From Mycobacterium sp. E740 (GTDB lineage Bacteria; Actinomycetota; Actinomycetes; Mycobacteriales; Mycobacteriaceae), in NCBI RefSeq assembly GCF_001672895.1, contig NZ_LZKP01000089.1:1-64000 (forward strand): a stretch of DNA of 64,000 bases, given 5' to 3'. The first letter of the stretch is position 1; each line of letters starts with the position of its first letter. Of the stretch, positions 15,981 to 25,412 are shown in pieces. The position numbers and the translations under genes were made by a program. The notes below the pieces were generated by a model, which did no database searches, was not told the DNA's origin, and saw only the letters and a program-made list of their open reading frames with translations.

Positions 15981-17317
15981 CGACGCGCCCGAGGTTTTCG
16001 ACGCTTGTCTTCGGCGGACTCGCTCTCGCCATGACCGTGTTGCTCGTGGCGGCCGTGTTGCTCGGGCAGTCGGGCGGTTCGACTGGGCGAACGGTGGTGA
16101 CGGTGCGCCTGTGGGACGAGCAGGTGGCGCAGGCGTACCGCAAGTCGTTCGCCGAGTTCGGCCGCGAACACCCCGACATCGACGTGCGGGTCAATGTCGT
16201 TGCCTACTCCACATATTTCGACACGTTGCGTACCGACGTCGCGGTTGGCGGAGCCGACGACGTGTTCTGGGTCAGCAACGCCTACTTCGCCGAATATGCC
16301 GACAGCGGCAGGTTGATGAACATCGGCGACATTCTGGGACTCAGTGCGTCACGCGCTTGGGAGTCCTCGGTGGTCGACCAGTTCACCCGCGACGGCGCGC
16401 TGTGGGGCGTGCCGCAGTTGACCGATGCCGGTATCGCGCTCTACATCAACGCCGACCTGCTCGACGCCGCGGGTGTCACGCCCGGCGACTTGTCGTCGTT
16501 GCGCTGGTCACCGGATCCGGCCGCCGACACGTTGCGGCCGCTGCTCACGCGTCTCACCCTGGATCGCGACGGCCGCGCTGCGGGCACAGCGGGTTTCGAC
16601 GGCAACCGCATCCGCCAGTGGGGCTACAACGCCGCCAACGACCTGCAGGGCATCTATCTCAACTACATCGGCTCGGCGGGCGGCGTCTTCTCGATCGGTG
16701 ACCGCTTCGCATTCGACAACCCGGAGGCCGCAGAAGCTTTCGAGTACCTGGTGGGGCTGATCAACACCGATCGCGTGGCCCCGCCTGCTTCGGCGACCAA
16801 CGACAACGGCGACTTCTCCAGAAACCAGTTCCTGCAGGGCAGGATGGCGCTCTTCCAGTCCGGCACCTACAACCTCGCGGCGATCGCCGACGCCGCTCCG
16901 TTCCGCTGGGGCGTCGCGATGATGCCTGCCGGCCCGGCGGGCCGGATCAGTGTGACGAACGGGATTGCCGCCGCCGGTAATTCGGCCAGCGCGCACCCCG
17001 ATGCGGTGCGCGAGGTGCTGGCCTGGATGGGCAGCGCCCGCGGCAACGCCTACCTCGGTGCCGGCGGCGCGGCGATCCCCGCGGTGCTCGCCGCCCGGAC
17101 GGTTTACGACGACTACTGGCGGTCCCGCGGCGTGGACGTCACGCCCTTCTTCAGCGTGCTCGACGGTCCCCGTATCCCGGCTCCCGGCGGCGCAGGTTTC
17201 GCCGCGGGGTTCGATGCGCTCAAGCCGTACTTCGACGAGATGTTCCTCGGCCGCCGCGACGTCGCACCCACGCTGACCGAAGCCCAGCAGGCCGCGAACA
17301 CCGCCGCGCAGCGGTGA
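15977..17317 (+). CDS. uspC: Sugar ABC transporter substrate-binding protein UspC
   Basis: The ATG at 15977 overlaps the uspB stop (ATGA) and gives 446 residues; longer readings run back through uspB. It is an extracytoplasmic solute-binding protein of the sugar family 1: TVRLWDEQVAQAYRKSF at the mature start, then DDVFWVSNAYFAEYADSG and VPQLTDAGIALYINADLL for the ligand cleft. The N-terminal helix is LVFGGLALAMTVLLVAAVLL and no lipobox cysteine follows, so it may be held by an uncleaved signal anchor rather than lipid. The importer must borrow an ATPase, for example an MsiK/SugC-like one. Its stop abuts the convergent ecfT stop with no gap. Confidence 0.88.
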   Translation: MTTRPRFSTLVFGGLALAMTVLLVAAVLLGQSGGSTGRTVVTVRLWDEQVAQAYRKSFAEFGREHPDIDVRVNVVAYSTYFDTLRTDVAVGGADDVFWVSNAYFAEYADSGRLMNIGDILGLSASRAWESSVVDQFTRDGALWGVPQLTDAGIALYINADLLDAAGVTPGDLSSLRWSPDPAADTLRPLLTRLTLDRDGRAAGTAGFDGNRIRQWGYNAANDLQGIYLNYIGSAGGVFSIGDRFAFDNPEAAEAFEYLVGLINTDRVAPPASATNDNGDFSRNQFLQGRMALFQSGTYNLAAIADAAPFRWGVAMMPAGPAGRISVTNGIAAAGNSASAHPDAVREVLAWMGSARGNAYLGAGGAAIPAVLAARTVYDDYWRSRGVDVTPFFSVLDGPRIPAPGGAGFAAGFDALKPYFDEMFLGRRDVAPTLTEAQQAANTAAQR

Positions 17318-18166
17318 TCAACGCGTGACGGCGCTGGTACCGGCCACCGTCAACTCCAGCGCGAGTGCGGCCCCGCACACCGCGGCGACGATGAGAAACG
17401 CCCACAGATCAATGGCTTTCGGCCGTGACGGCGCGGCCGAGATCTGGCCGGCACCGCCCCGGGCGGTGATCGCGTCCCCCATCTCGTCGGCGCGACGCAA
17501 CGCGACCGTGATAGCCGTGGCCAGCAGGTCGATCGCCTCGAGCCACCAACGGCGCCACCGGCCCCGGCGGCGCGCCGGCACCTGCTTCGGCCGCAGACTG
17601 CGCGCCGCGTAGAGCACCCGGAACTCGTCGATCAGCATCGGGAAGGCGCGCAGCGCCAACGCCAGAGCGACCGCCCACTCGTCGACCGGTATCCGCAGCA
17701 CCCGCAGCGGCCTTCCCAACTTCGCTACCGCGGGCGCGATCTCGGCGACGTTGGTGGTCCACGACACCATCGCGCCGAGCCCGAGCAGCACCACCGACAG
17801 CGCGGTGATGCGCAGGAAGTTCAGCAGCCCGCCGAGCCCGACTTCGACCGAGCCGATCGCGATCACCGGGCTGCCACCGGCGAACGTGGCCGTCAAGCCG
17901 CCGAGGAAGACCAGCACCCACAGCCAACCGGGCACCGAGGGCAGCACCCCGCGTGGAATATCGGCCAGCCACGCTGCGACCAGCACCAGCGCCGCGACCG
18001 CGCCAATCGGCACCCATCCCGGGTAGAAGGTCATCAAGACGCCGATGGCGGCGACCAGCAGAAGTTTCGTGCCCGCCCACAGTTGGTGGATCACGCTGTC
18101 GCCGGGCACGGGCCGCAGCAGCACGACGCCCCTGCGCTGACGTCGCCCGGTCGAAATCCCGGTCAT
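17318..18166 (-). CDS. ECF transporter transmembrane T component (EcfT/CbiQ family)
   Basis: The ATG at 18166 gives 282 residues and overlaps the preceding stop (ATGA). Membrane helices start at [20 protein letters not shown] and continue to [18 protein letters not shown]; the latter and AARSLRPKQ plus [20 protein letters not shown] correspond to the Ala-Arg-containing coupling helices that bind the ECF ATPases. EcfT couples ATP hydrolysis to toppling of the S component. Length equals what I recall for Rv2325c. It forms a two-gene operon with the fused S/ATPase protein. Confidence 0.88.
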   Translation of the reverse strand: MTGISTGRRQRRGVVLLRPVPGDSVIHQLWAGTKLLLVAAIGVLMTFYPGWVPIGAVAALVLVAAWLADIPRGVLPSVPGWLWVLVFLGGLTATFAGGSPVIAIGSVEVGLGGLLNFLRITALSVVLLGLGAMVSWTTNVAEIAPAVAKLGRPLRVLRIPVDEWAVALALALRAFPMLIDEFRVLYAARSLRPKQVPARRRGRWRRWWLEAIDLLATAITVALRRADEMGDAITARGGAGQISAAPSRPKAIDLWAFLIVAAVCGAALALELTVAGTSAVTR

Positions 18167-20202
18167 GGCCGGCCTCCCGCAGCGGTCGGCGCCGGCACCA
18201 TGACGCCACCGTCCAAATGCAGTGTGCGCGGGCACAGTTCCTCCAGCCCGGCGAAGTCGTGGGAGATCACGACGACGGTCAGCCCGGCGCGGCGGCGGAG
18301 GTCTTCCAGCAGGCGCAGCAGCCCACGCTGGCTGGTGGCGTCCAGGCCTGCCAGCGGCTCGTCGAGGATCAGCGCACGCGGCGATCGGGCGAGCAGCCCT
18401 GCCAGCACCACCCGCCGCATCTGCCCGCCGCTGAGCTGGTCGATGCGCCGGTTCGCCAGCTTCGGATCCAGGCCGACCGTCGACAGCGCCTCGGCCACCC
18501 GGCCGCGGTCGCGCGGGGAGAACCCGGCGGCCGAGGCGATCTCGAGACCGACCCGGGCCCGCATCAGCTGCAGCCGAGCGGCCTGGAACGAAATGGCAAC
18601 CGCGCCAACCTGATCGGATACCGGTCTGCCGTCGAGCAGACAGGCCCCGACGGTCGGTTCGATGAGACCCGCCATGATCCAGGCCAACGTCGACTTGCCC
18701 GACCCGTTGAGCCCGTGGATCAACACGCCGTCACCCTCGTGCACGGTGAACGCGATGTCGCGCAGCGCCATCGCGGCCCAGGGCGTGCCGCTGCCGTACT
18801 CGTGGCTGACGTCTTCGAGTTCCAGCACGGGGGCGGATTCGGTACCGGGCACAACGGTCGCGGCCGGCGCGTCGGCGGATTCCACCATGTCGGTGTTGTC
18901 ACTGGCGCCGCCGTTTCCGGTCAGCTGGACCGTGCGGTCGGCGGCGTCGGCTTCGTCGTTGTAGTGGGTGATGTGCACCAACGACATTCGATGATGCCGC
19001 GTCAGCCCCGACAGCACCGACATCAGCCCGTCACGCCCCTGCTGGTCCACCATGCTGGTGACCTCGTCGGCGATCAGCAACGACGGTTCGCGGGCCAGCG
19101 CCGCCGCGACCGCTAGCCGCTGCAGTTCGCCACCGGAAAGGCCGCCGGTGTCGCGTTCGGCCAGTCCGTCCAGGCCGACCTCGGCGAGCAGCCCATCGAC
19201 GTCGGTGGCCTTGCCGGGTGGCAGACCCCAGACGACGTCGTCGGACACCCGGGTGCCCAGCACCTGGCTTTCGGGGTGCTGCAGGATCACCGCCGTGCCG
19301 CCGATACGGCCCAGCCCGACGGCCCCCGGCCGCTCGACGGTGCCGGAGGTCGGCTCGCGGCCGGCCAGCATCAGCATCAGCGTCGTCTTGCCTGACCCGT
19401 TGGCGCCGGTCACCGCGAGGTGCTCCCCCGGTTCGACGCTGAGCGAAACGGGCCCCAGCGCGTCGTGATCGGCAGCCGGATAGCGGAACTTAACGTCACG
19501 CAGCCGCGCGGGCACCGGGGCGATCACACCGTCGTCGCTCGACGATTCGAGCTTGTGCACATCGGGGATGCCCGCCAAGCGTTCCATCACCCGCGACAGC
19601 GCCCACCAGCCCACGAGGCTGACGAACGTGATGGTCAACACGCCGCTGCCGAAGAACAGCACAGGCCAGTAGTCGAGCGCTGTCGCGAAGTCGCGCTTGA
19701 GCCGGTCGGCGAACTCCGCCATGTCCGGGATGCGGGCGATCACCGCGGCGACACCGTCGACGTTCGCGGAGACCGATTCGAAGATCAGGTGACGGAGCCG
19801 CGCGAGGACGGCGAGCGCGACCACCACGGCAGCGCCGAACACCGCCCCGGCGATCAGTGCGGCGAAGATCACGGTCGGCGTGCCGCGACCGCGACGCTTG
19901 ACGGTGCCGGTCAACCCGCCGATGTAGGCGCAGTTCACGACGGTCATGAAGCCGCCCATCCCCGCGATCAGGAACGCGATGATGCCGCCCGCAATGGTCG
20001 CGGTGAGCAGCACCCGTAACCGATACCGGTACGCCAGCAGGCCCATCGGCACCGTGCCCAGCAGGGAGAGCCCGGCCGCGAACGGAACCACCACCGAGAT
20101 GATCGCCGTCGCCGCGCACAGCGCCGCCATGACGGCCGCCTGGGCGAGTTCGACCGGACGCAGGCGACCGGCACGTCGAGCTCGGCCCCCGGTCGCGGTC
20201 AT
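18163..20202 (-). CDS. ECF transporter: S component fused to two ABC ATPase domains
   Basis: This is a 679-residue chain that joins three normally separate units. Residues 1-215 hold about six membrane helices ([20 protein letters not shown] onward), the likely substrate-binding S unit. ATPase 1 (about 225-430) has Walker [11 protein letters not shown] in ILQHPESQV, signature LSGGELQRL and Walker B LLIADEV. ATPase 2 (about 460-670) has [27 protein letters not shown] and ALILDEP with the switch His in [11 protein letters not shown] systems import vitamins, precursors or metals; the substrate is unknown. A divergent MarR regulator and its palindrome lie upstream. M. tuberculosis Rv2326c has the same layout, from memory. 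Confidence 0.9.
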   Translation of the reverse strand: MTATGGRARRAGRLRPVELAQAAVMAALCAATAIISVVVPFAAGLSLLGTVPMGLLAYRYRLRVLLTATIAGGIIAFLIAGMGGFMTVVNCAYIGGLTGTVKRRGRGTPTVIFAALIAGAVFGAAVVVALAVLARLRHLIFESVSANVDGVAAVIARIPDMAEFADRLKRDFATALDYWPVLFFGSGVLTITFVSLVGWWALSRVMERLAGIPDVHKLESSSDDGVIAPVPARLRDVKFRYPAADHDALGPVSLSVEPGEHLAVTGANGSGKTTLMLMLAGREPTSGTVERPGAVGLGRIGGTAVILQHPESQVLGTRVSDDVVWGLPPGKATDVDGLLAEVGLDGLAERDTGGLSGGELQRLAVAAALAREPSLLIADEVTSMVDQQGRDGLMSVLSGLTRHHRMSLVHITHYNDEADAADRTVQLTGNGGASDNTDMVESADAPAATVVPGTESAPVLELEDVSHEYGSGTPWAAMALRDIAFTVHEGDGVLIHGLNGSGKSTLAWIMAGLIEPTVGACLLDGRPVSDQVGAVAISFQAARLQLMRARVGLEIASAAGFSPRDRGRVAEALSTVGLDPKLANRRIDQLSGGQMRRVVLAGLLARSPRALILDEPLAGLDATSQRGLLRLLEDLRRRAGLTVVVISHDFAGLEELCPRTLHLDGGVMVPAPTAAGGRP

Positions 20203-20256
20203 TGCACGATTCTGCCAGCCGGTTTTGCCGGTGCACTGATCGGCGGTGTTTGAAAC

Positions 20257-20273
20257 ACATAGTAAAACTATGT
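20257..20273. promoter_or_regulatory. Perfect 7+7 palindrome, likely MarR operator
   Basis: ACATAGT-AAA-ACTATGT is an exact inverted repeat in the 83-base region between the divergent ECF transporter gene (start 20202) and the marR gene (start 20286). AT-rich palindromes of 16-20 bases placed just before the gene are the usual MarR operators. Its position 13 bases before the marR start would block both directions. Binding by the adjacent regulator is inference. Confidence 0.7.
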
Positions 20274-20285
20274 ATGTTGGTTCCC

Positions 20286-20726
20286 ATGCCCCAGACGCTC
20301 GGCGCAGATCTGCTGTCCGTGGTCGCCCGCATCAACCGGCTGGCCACACAGCGGGTCCGGCTACCCCTCGGCTACGCGCAGGCGCGATTGCTGTCCACGA
20401 TCGAAGACCAGGGCGAAGCGCGGATATCCGATCTCGCCGCGCTCGACCACTGCTCGCAGCCGACCATGACCACCCAGGTCCGCCGGCTCGAGGACGCGGG
20501 CATGGTGTCGCGCACCGTCGACCCCGAGGATGCGCGCGCGGTGCTCATCCGCATCACCCCCAAAGGGGTGGACACGTTGAGACAAGTCCGTATGGACCGC
20601 GGTGCGGCGATCGATCCGTATCTGGAGCGGCTCGACGAAAACGACCGGGAAACGCTCGCCGACGCGGTGCGCGTCTTGCGTCGGCTGCTGACCGACGCGG
20701 CCACTCCCAACACCGTCATCAAATAA
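20286..20726 (+). CDS. MarR family transcriptional regulator
   Basis: The ATG at 20286 gives 146 residues, [18 protein letters not shown]. It is preceded by the palindrome; further upstream starts (20274, 20202) would run into or through that operator. The winged-helix core is [20 protein letters not shown], the recognition helix [20 protein letters not shown], and the wing [17 protein letters not shown]. The dimerisation helices are at both ends. It is the Rv2327-like regulator, in the same place next to the ECF genes. It is followed 22 bases later by an MFS pump gene, so it probably represses the pump, itself and perhaps the ECF transporter. Confidence 0.85.
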   Translation: MPQTLGADLLSVVARINRLATQRVRLPLGYAQARLLSTIEDQGEARISDLAALDHCSQPTMTTQVRRLEDAGMVSRTVDPEDARAVLIRITPKGVDTLRQVRMDRGAAIDPYLERLDENDRETLADAVRVLRRLLTDAATPNTVIK

Positions 20727-20748
20727 CCGAAGAGGAGAACTCGCCCAT

Positions 20749-21957
20749 ATGTGGCGCCAACCCAAAGCTGTCTGGGCCGTTGCCTTCGCGTGCGTCGTCG
20801 CGTTCATGGGCATCGGCCTCGTCGACCCGATCCTCAAGCCGATCGCCGAGAACCTCGACGCGTCCCCGTCGCAGGTCTCGCTGTTGTTCACCAGTTACAT
20901 GGCGGTCATGGGCGTCGCGATGCTCATCACAGGCGTCGTGGCGAGCCGGATCGGCCCCAAGCGCACGCTGCTGGTCGGCCTGGCCGTCATCATCGCGGGC
21001 GCCGGGCTGGCCGGGATGTCCGACACGGTGATGGAAATCGTTGGCTGGCGGGCTCTTTGGGGGTTGGGTAACGCTTTGTTCATCGCCACCGCGCTGGCCA
21101 CGATCGTCAATTCGGCACGCGGTTCCGTGGCGCAGGCGATCATCCTCTACGAGGCGGCGCTGGGCCTCGGCATCGCGGTGGGCCCGCTCGTCGGCGGGGT
21201 GCTCGGGTCGATCTCGTGGCGCGGGCCGTTCTTCGGCGTTTCGGCGCTGATGACCGTTGCGGTCGTGGTGACCGCCGTGCTGTTGCCGTCCACCCCGCGC
21301 GCCGAGCGCGCGACCACGCTGGCTGATCCGTTCCGCGCGTTGCGGCACCGCGGACTGCTGGGTGTGGCGATCACCGCGCTGCTGTACAACTTCGGCTTCT
21401 TCACCTTGCTCGCCTTCACGCCGTTCCCGCTCGACATGGGCGCTCACGAGATCGGGCTGATCTTCTTCGGCTGGGGTGTGGCGCTGGCGTTCACCTCCGT
21501 GGTCGTGGCGCCGCGGCTCCAGCACCGGTTCGGCACGGTGCCGGTGCTACTGGTCAACCTGCTGGCGATGACGGCGACGCTGACGGTGATGGCCGTCGCC
21601 ACCGAGAACAAGGCGGTGCTTGCGACGTGCGTCGTGGTGGCCGGGTTGTTCATCGGCATCAACAACACGCTGATCACCGAGACCGTGATGAAGGCTGCGC
21701 CCGTCGAACGCGGAGTGGCCTCGGCCGCCTACAGTTTCGTGCGGTTCTCCGGCGCCGCGCTGGCGCCGTGGCTGGCCGGCGTCCTCGGCGAGCAGGTCAG
21801 CGTGCACATGCCGTACTGGGTCGGCGCGGGTGCGGTGCTTGCCGGCGCCGGCGTGCTCGCGCTCACCCGGTCGCATCTGGTGGGCATCGACGTCGAGGAC
21901 GCCGAACTCGACGAGCTCAGCGAGGCGACCGCGATCACCGTGGGCAGCGACACGTAA
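20749..21957 (+). CDS. Major facilitator superfamily efflux transporter
   Basis: This is a 402-residue protein with about 12 helices. Typical MFS stretches are FTSYMAVMGVAMLITGVVAS with RIGPKRTLLVG (motif A loop between helices 2 and 3) and WRALWGLGNALFIATALATI. Motif C-like LGLGIAVGPLVGGVLG suggests an antiporter of the drug-efflux type. A good ribosome site (AGAGGAGAA) lies about 10 bases upstream. It is the second gene after the MarR regulator, the standard layout of a regulated multidrug or metabolite exporter. The substrate cannot be told. Confidence 0.88.
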   Translation: MWRQPKAVWAVAFACVVAFMGIGLVDPILKPIAENLDASPSQVSLLFTSYMAVMGVAMLITGVVASRIGPKRTLLVGLAVIIAGAGLAGMSDTVMEIVGWRALWGLGNALFIATALATIVNSARGSVAQAIILYEAALGLGIAVGPLVGGVLGSISWRGPFFGVSALMTVAVVVTAVLLPSTPRAERATTLADPFRALRHRGLLGVAITALLYNFGFFTLLAFTPFPLDMGAHEIGLIFFGWGVALAFTSVVVAPRLQHRFGTVPVLLVNLLAMTATLTVMAVATENKAVLATCVVVAGLFIGINNTLITETVMKAAPVERGVASAAYSFVRFSGAALAPWLAGVLGEQVSVHMPYWVGAGAVLAGAGVLALTRSHLVGIDVEDAELDELSEATAITVGSDT

Positions 21958-21973
21958 GTGTTCGCGCTCGAGC

Positions 21974-22765
21974 TCAGGTGACGAACGAGCCGACCAGCAG
22001 CCCGACGCCATACGTCGCGGCGATCGCCACCGCGCCGAGCGTCAGTTGCCGCAGCGAGGCGAACCACAGCGGCCTGGCGGTGAACCGTGTCGCGATGCCG
22101 CCGGCGATCATCAGCCCGAGCCCTCCGCACAGCATCCCGAGCCAGAGGTTCTCGAAACCGAGCAGGTAGGGAATCAGCGGAGTCACCGCGCCGATCGCGA
22201 ACGTGACGAACGAGGACACCGCCGCGACGAACGGCGACGGCTTCTCGGTCGGGTCGATGCCGATCTCCTGAACGAGGTGGAAGTTGATCGCGCGCGTCTC
22301 GTCGCGGTGAATCTCCTCGGTGGCCGCCGCCGCGGTCTCCTGCGACATGCCCATCTTCATCAAGGCGTCGGCGAGCTCGGCCTTCTCCGCCTGCGGGTGC
22401 TTGCGGAACGCGCGGCGTTCGACAACCACCTCGGACTCGATCTGTTCGTTCGCGGTCTGCACCGAGGTGTATTCGCCCAGCGCCATCGAGAACGCGCCGG
22501 CCGCCAACCCGGCGAATCCGCTCAGCACCACGGCGTGCGCGCCGGCCGTCGCGCCCACCCCGGCGATCAGCGCGGTGTTGGAGACGAGGCCGTCCATCGC
22601 GCCGAACGTCGCCGCCCGCAGCCATCCGCCGCTGACATCACTGTGGCTGTGGTCGAAGTCGTGCGGATGCCACCGCCTGCGCTCCCCGTCGGAGTTCTTC
22701 ACGGCTCGATTGAACTCCGCTCGTCGGGGCGGCCCTCCACTCAGGTTCGCCTTGGTTTGCGGCAT
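21974..22765 (-). CDS. VIT1/CCC1 family iron/manganese transporter
   Basis: The ATG at 22765 (MPQTKANLSGGPPRRAEFNR) gives 263 residues. The first membrane helix carries the family motif SGGWLRAATFGAMDGLVSNT. It is followed by FAGLAAGAFSMALGEYTSVQ, then a charged cytoplasmic loop with Glu and Lys residues, and three C-terminal helices. Members export Fe2+ or Mn2+ from the cytosol, or into vacuoles in plants and yeast. It diverges from the acyl-CoA-oxidase-like gene with 39 bases between the starts. Confidence 0.85.
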   Translation of the reverse strand: MPQTKANLSGGPPRRAEFNRAVKNSDGERRRWHPHDFDHSHSDVSGGWLRAATFGAMDGLVSNTALIAGVGATAGAHAVVLSGFAGLAAGAFSMALGEYTSVQTANEQIESEVVVERRAFRKHPQAEKAELADALMKMGMSQETAAAATEEIHRDETRAINFHLVQEIGIDPTEKPSPFVAAVSSFVTFAIGAVTPLIPYLLGFENLWLGMLCGGLGLMIAGGIATRFTARPLWFASLRQLTLGAVAIAATYGVGLLVGSFVT

Positions 22766-22804
22766 CACAGTTTGCACCAACCCGCGGGCGGCTACCGTCG
22801 AGTC

Positions 22805-24778
22805 ATGACCACCACTGCCGAACATCTCCGCAATGCGCTCGACGGCCGTTGGCGCGACGTGAAGAACCGGATGCGCGAAGAACTCTCCAGCGAGATCTTC
22901 CGTCCGCACTACACCCCGAACACCGTGATCGCCAGGGCCAAGGTGGCCGAGCAGCTGAAGATCATGGCGGACCGCGGCGCTGCGGAGGACGGCTTCAAGA
23001 AGGAGCACGGCGGCAACGGTGACGTGGGCGCGGCGGTGACCCAGATCGAGATGCTGGCGATGTCGGACCTGTCGCTGATGGTGAAGGCCGGTGTGCAGTG
23101 GGGGCTGTTCGGCGGGGCGATCGAGAATCTCGGCACCGACCGTCATCACGAGCGCTACGTCCAGAAGCTCATCAACCTCGAACTGCTCGGCTGTTTCGCG
23201 ATGACCGAGACCGGCCACGGCAGCGACGTGCAGTCGTTGGAGACGACCGCGACCTACGACCCGCAGACCGAGGAGTTCGTCATCGACTCCCCCACCCCCA
23301 CAGCGCGCAAGGACTACATCGGCGGTGCCGCCGAAACCGCCAGGGTGGCAGCGGTTTTCGCCCAGCTGATCACTCCCGACGGAGAACGCCACGGCGTGCA
23401 CTGCCTGGTGGTGCCGATCCGTGACGAGGAGGGCAACGACCTGCCGGGGGTGACGACGTCGGACTGTCACTACAAAGGTGGCCTGCCGGGTGTGGACAAC
23501 GGGCGCATCCAGTTCGACAAGGTGCGGGTCCCGCGCGAGAACCTGCTGAACAAGTACGCCGACGTGGCCCCCGACGGCACCTACTCCTCGCCGATCGAGA
23601 ACCCGGGCCGGCGGTTCTTCACGATGCTGGGCACGCTGATCCGCGGACGGGTCACCGTCGGTGGCAGCGCCGGCGCGGCGGCCCGGGTGGCGCTCGACAT
23701 CGCCACTCGATATGCCTTGCAGCGCAGGCAGTTCAGCGCTCCCGGTGACGACAGCGAAGTGCTCATCATGGACTACCTGGTGCACCAGCGCCGGCTGCTG
23801 CCGCTGATCGCGAAATCCTATGCGCTGCAGTTCGCGCAGAACGAGCTCGTGGCCAAGTGCCACGACCTGCAGAGCGCCGAGGACCCCGACCCGGAGGAGC
23901 AGCGCGAGCTGGAGGCGCGCGCGGCCGGGCTGAAGGCCGCCAACACCTGGCACGCCACCCGGGCGATCCAGGAAGCACGCGAAGCATGCGGCGGCGCAGG
24001 GTATATGGCCGAGAACCGGTTGATCGCGCTGAAAGCCGACACCGATGTGTTCACCACGTTCGAGGGCGACAACCATGTGCTGATTCAGCTGGTCGCCAAG
24101 GAGTTGCTCACCGCGTACGCCGACGACATCAAGAGCATGAGCCCGGTCGAGTGGGTGCGCTTCGCCGCCAACTTCGCGGGTGAGCGAGTGCTCAAACGCA
24201 CTGCGGCCGAGACGATCATGCAGACCATCCTCGACACCCGGCAGGACAACGAGGAGGAAGGCAGCCTGTTCAACCGCGGCACCCAGGTCCAGATGTTCGA
24301 GGACCGCGAGGAGTACATGATCGCGACGGTGGCGCGGCGGTTGCAGGGCAAGTCCAGGGAGATGAGCGAGTTCGACGCGTTCAACGCCGTACAGGACCAC
24401 GTGCTGCACAGCGCCCAGGCGCACATCGACCGCGTCATCCTCGAGGCGTTCGTCGCGGGCATCGAGTCGTGTGAGGACGACGAGGCGCGCAAGATCCTCA
24501 ACATGGTGTGCGACCTGTATGCGCTGTCGGTGATCGAGGAGGACAAGGCCTGGTTCATCGAGCACCGTTACATCTCGACCGAGCGCGCCAAGGCCGTCAC
24601 CCGCGGCATCAACGAACGCTGCCGAACGCTGCGGCCGTACGCGGAGTTGCTCGTCGAGGGGTTCGGCATCCCTGAGCAGTTGCGCTACGCCGAGATGCTG
24701 CATCCCGAGCACATCCCCGACGCTGACGAGCACGCCGAGCAGGACGCGATCAGCTCAGGCACGATCGAGCCGAAGTAG
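22805..24778 (+). CDS. Acyl-CoA dehydrogenase/acyl-CoA oxidase-like flavoenzyme
   Basis: The ATG at 22805 (MTTTAEHLRNALDGRWRDV) gives 657 residues, much longer than a usual acyl-CoA dehydrogenase and near the length of acyl-CoA oxidases. The middle domain has FAMTETGHGSDVQSLETTAT and PTARKDYIGGAAETARVAAV. The third domain has RYALQRRQFSAP and the catalytic Glu region DTDVFTTFEGDNHVLIQLVA. The last 150 residues are the acyl-CoA oxidase C-terminal helical domain. It would oxidise an acyl-CoA; whether it passes electrons to oxygen or to a carrier cannot be told. An in-frame reading further upstream exists but lies over the divergent transporter gene. Confidence 0.87.
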   Translation: MTTTAEHLRNALDGRWRDVKNRMREELSSEIFRPHYTPNTVIARAKVAEQLKIMADRGAAEDGFKKEHGGNGDVGAAVTQIEMLAMSDLSLMVKAGVQWGLFGGAIENLGTDRHHERYVQKLINLELLGCFAMTETGHGSDVQSLETTATYDPQTEEFVIDSPTPTARKDYIGGAAETARVAAVFAQLITPDGERHGVHCLVVPIRDEEGNDLPGVTTSDCHYKGGLPGVDNGRIQFDKVRVPRENLLNKYADVAPDGTYSSPIENPGRRFFTMLGTLIRGRVTVGGSAGAAARVALDIATRYALQRRQFSAPGDDSEVLIMDYLVHQRRLLPLIAKSYALQFAQNELVAKCHDLQSAEDPDPEEQRELEARAAGLKAANTWHATRAIQEAREACGGAGYMAENRLIALKADTDVFTTFEGDNHVLIQLVAKELLTAYADDIKSMSPVEWVRFAANFAGERVLKRTAAETIMQTILDTRQDNEEEGSLFNRGTQVQMFEDREEYMIATVARRLQGKSREMSEFDAFNAVQDHVLHSAQAHIDRVILEAFVAGIESCEDDEARKILNMVCDLYALSVIEEDKAWFIEHRYISTERAKAVTRGINERCRTLRPYAELLVEGFGIPEQLRYAEMLHPEHIPDADEHAEQDAISSGTIEPK

Positions 24779-24831
24779 CCGTGCGGTGACCGGCCCGTCG
24801 CCGATGACGACGGGTCGGCCCGCACACGTCG

Positions 24832-25221
24832 TCAGCCGGCGGCCAACTCCTTCTTGCCGTACACCCGCTCCATCAGCGAGGTGTCGCCGTGGATCATCAC
24901 CGAGACCGTCTTGCCGTTGCGAACAGTGAAGACGTCGGCGTCGTGGCCGCTCTGGCCATCGACCTCGATTTCGGTGAGCGCGACGACGGTGTCACCTTCG
25001 GCGACCATCTGGTCGACCCTGATCGTGATCGGCTTGGCCGCCAGGCGGCCGAGGTACTCCATCAGCTCGGTCTTGCCGTGATAGGTGCCGCTCACAGCGC
25101 TCTCACCGGGTTGAACCCACTCGATGTCGTCGTCGAACAGACCCATCACCGTCTCGATGTCTCCGGCGGCGAACGCCTCGTATCCCCGTTGGACGAGTTC
25201 CTTGTTTTCCTGTTCTGACAT
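24832..25221 (-). CDS. SnoaL-like (NTF2 fold) protein
   Basis: The ATG at 25221 is preceded by AAGGGG at a good distance, so it is preferred over one seven codons upstream. The 129-residue protein starts MSEQENKELVQRGYEAFAAG and continues DIETVMGLFDDDIEWVQPGE, the classic entry of the SnoaL/NTF2-like fold. Members include ketosteroid isomerases, polyketide cyclases and stress proteins of unknown function. No adjacent pathway hints at a substrate. It is convergent with the acyl-CoA-oxidase-like gene. Confidence 0.8.
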   Translation of the reverse strand: MSEQENKELVQRGYEAFAAGDIETVMGLFDDDIEWVQPGESAVSGTYHGKTELMEYLGRLAAKPITIRVDQMVAEGDTVVALTEIEVDGQSGHDADVFTVRNGKTVSVMIHGDTSLMERVYGKKELAAG

Positions 25222-25341
25222 GTCGATCCCCTTCATGCGCATCCGATAACTTCGGCCGCGAGCGCGTGGCCGGTCTGGGGAGTCGCACGAACGCAGCTCC
25301 CGGATCAGTCAGACCGTTCGCCGCCGCACCGAATTCTCCGC

Positions 25342-25391
25342 TTCGCCCGAGGCGAATAGGTGGGATCGACCAACAAAAACTACTCGTTTTT
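25342..25391. terminator. Pair of short hairpins beyond the methyltransferase gene
   Basis: TTCGCC-CGA-GGCGAA at 25342-25356 and AAAAAC-TACTC-GTTTTT at 25375-25391 are perfect 6-bp hairpins just after the minus-strand methyltransferase stop at 25413. The second has a T/A-rich stem that would leave a U-run on the minus-strand transcript. They may end the four-gene cassette transcript. The rest of 25222-25412 shows no gene. Confidence 0.35.
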
Positions 25392-25412
25392 CTCCGACCG
25401 CCGACATGGCGA

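Noticed and set aside
18167..18235. Longer EcfT start at 18235
   Set aside because: It lies inside the preceding gene without a ribosome site; the ATGA overlap start at 18166 gives the expected length.
21974..24733. A 919-codon minus-strand frame spanning the acyl-CoA-oxidase-like gene
   Set aside because: Only its last 263 codons (VIT1-type transporter) have family features; the rest is antisense to a clear enzyme gene.
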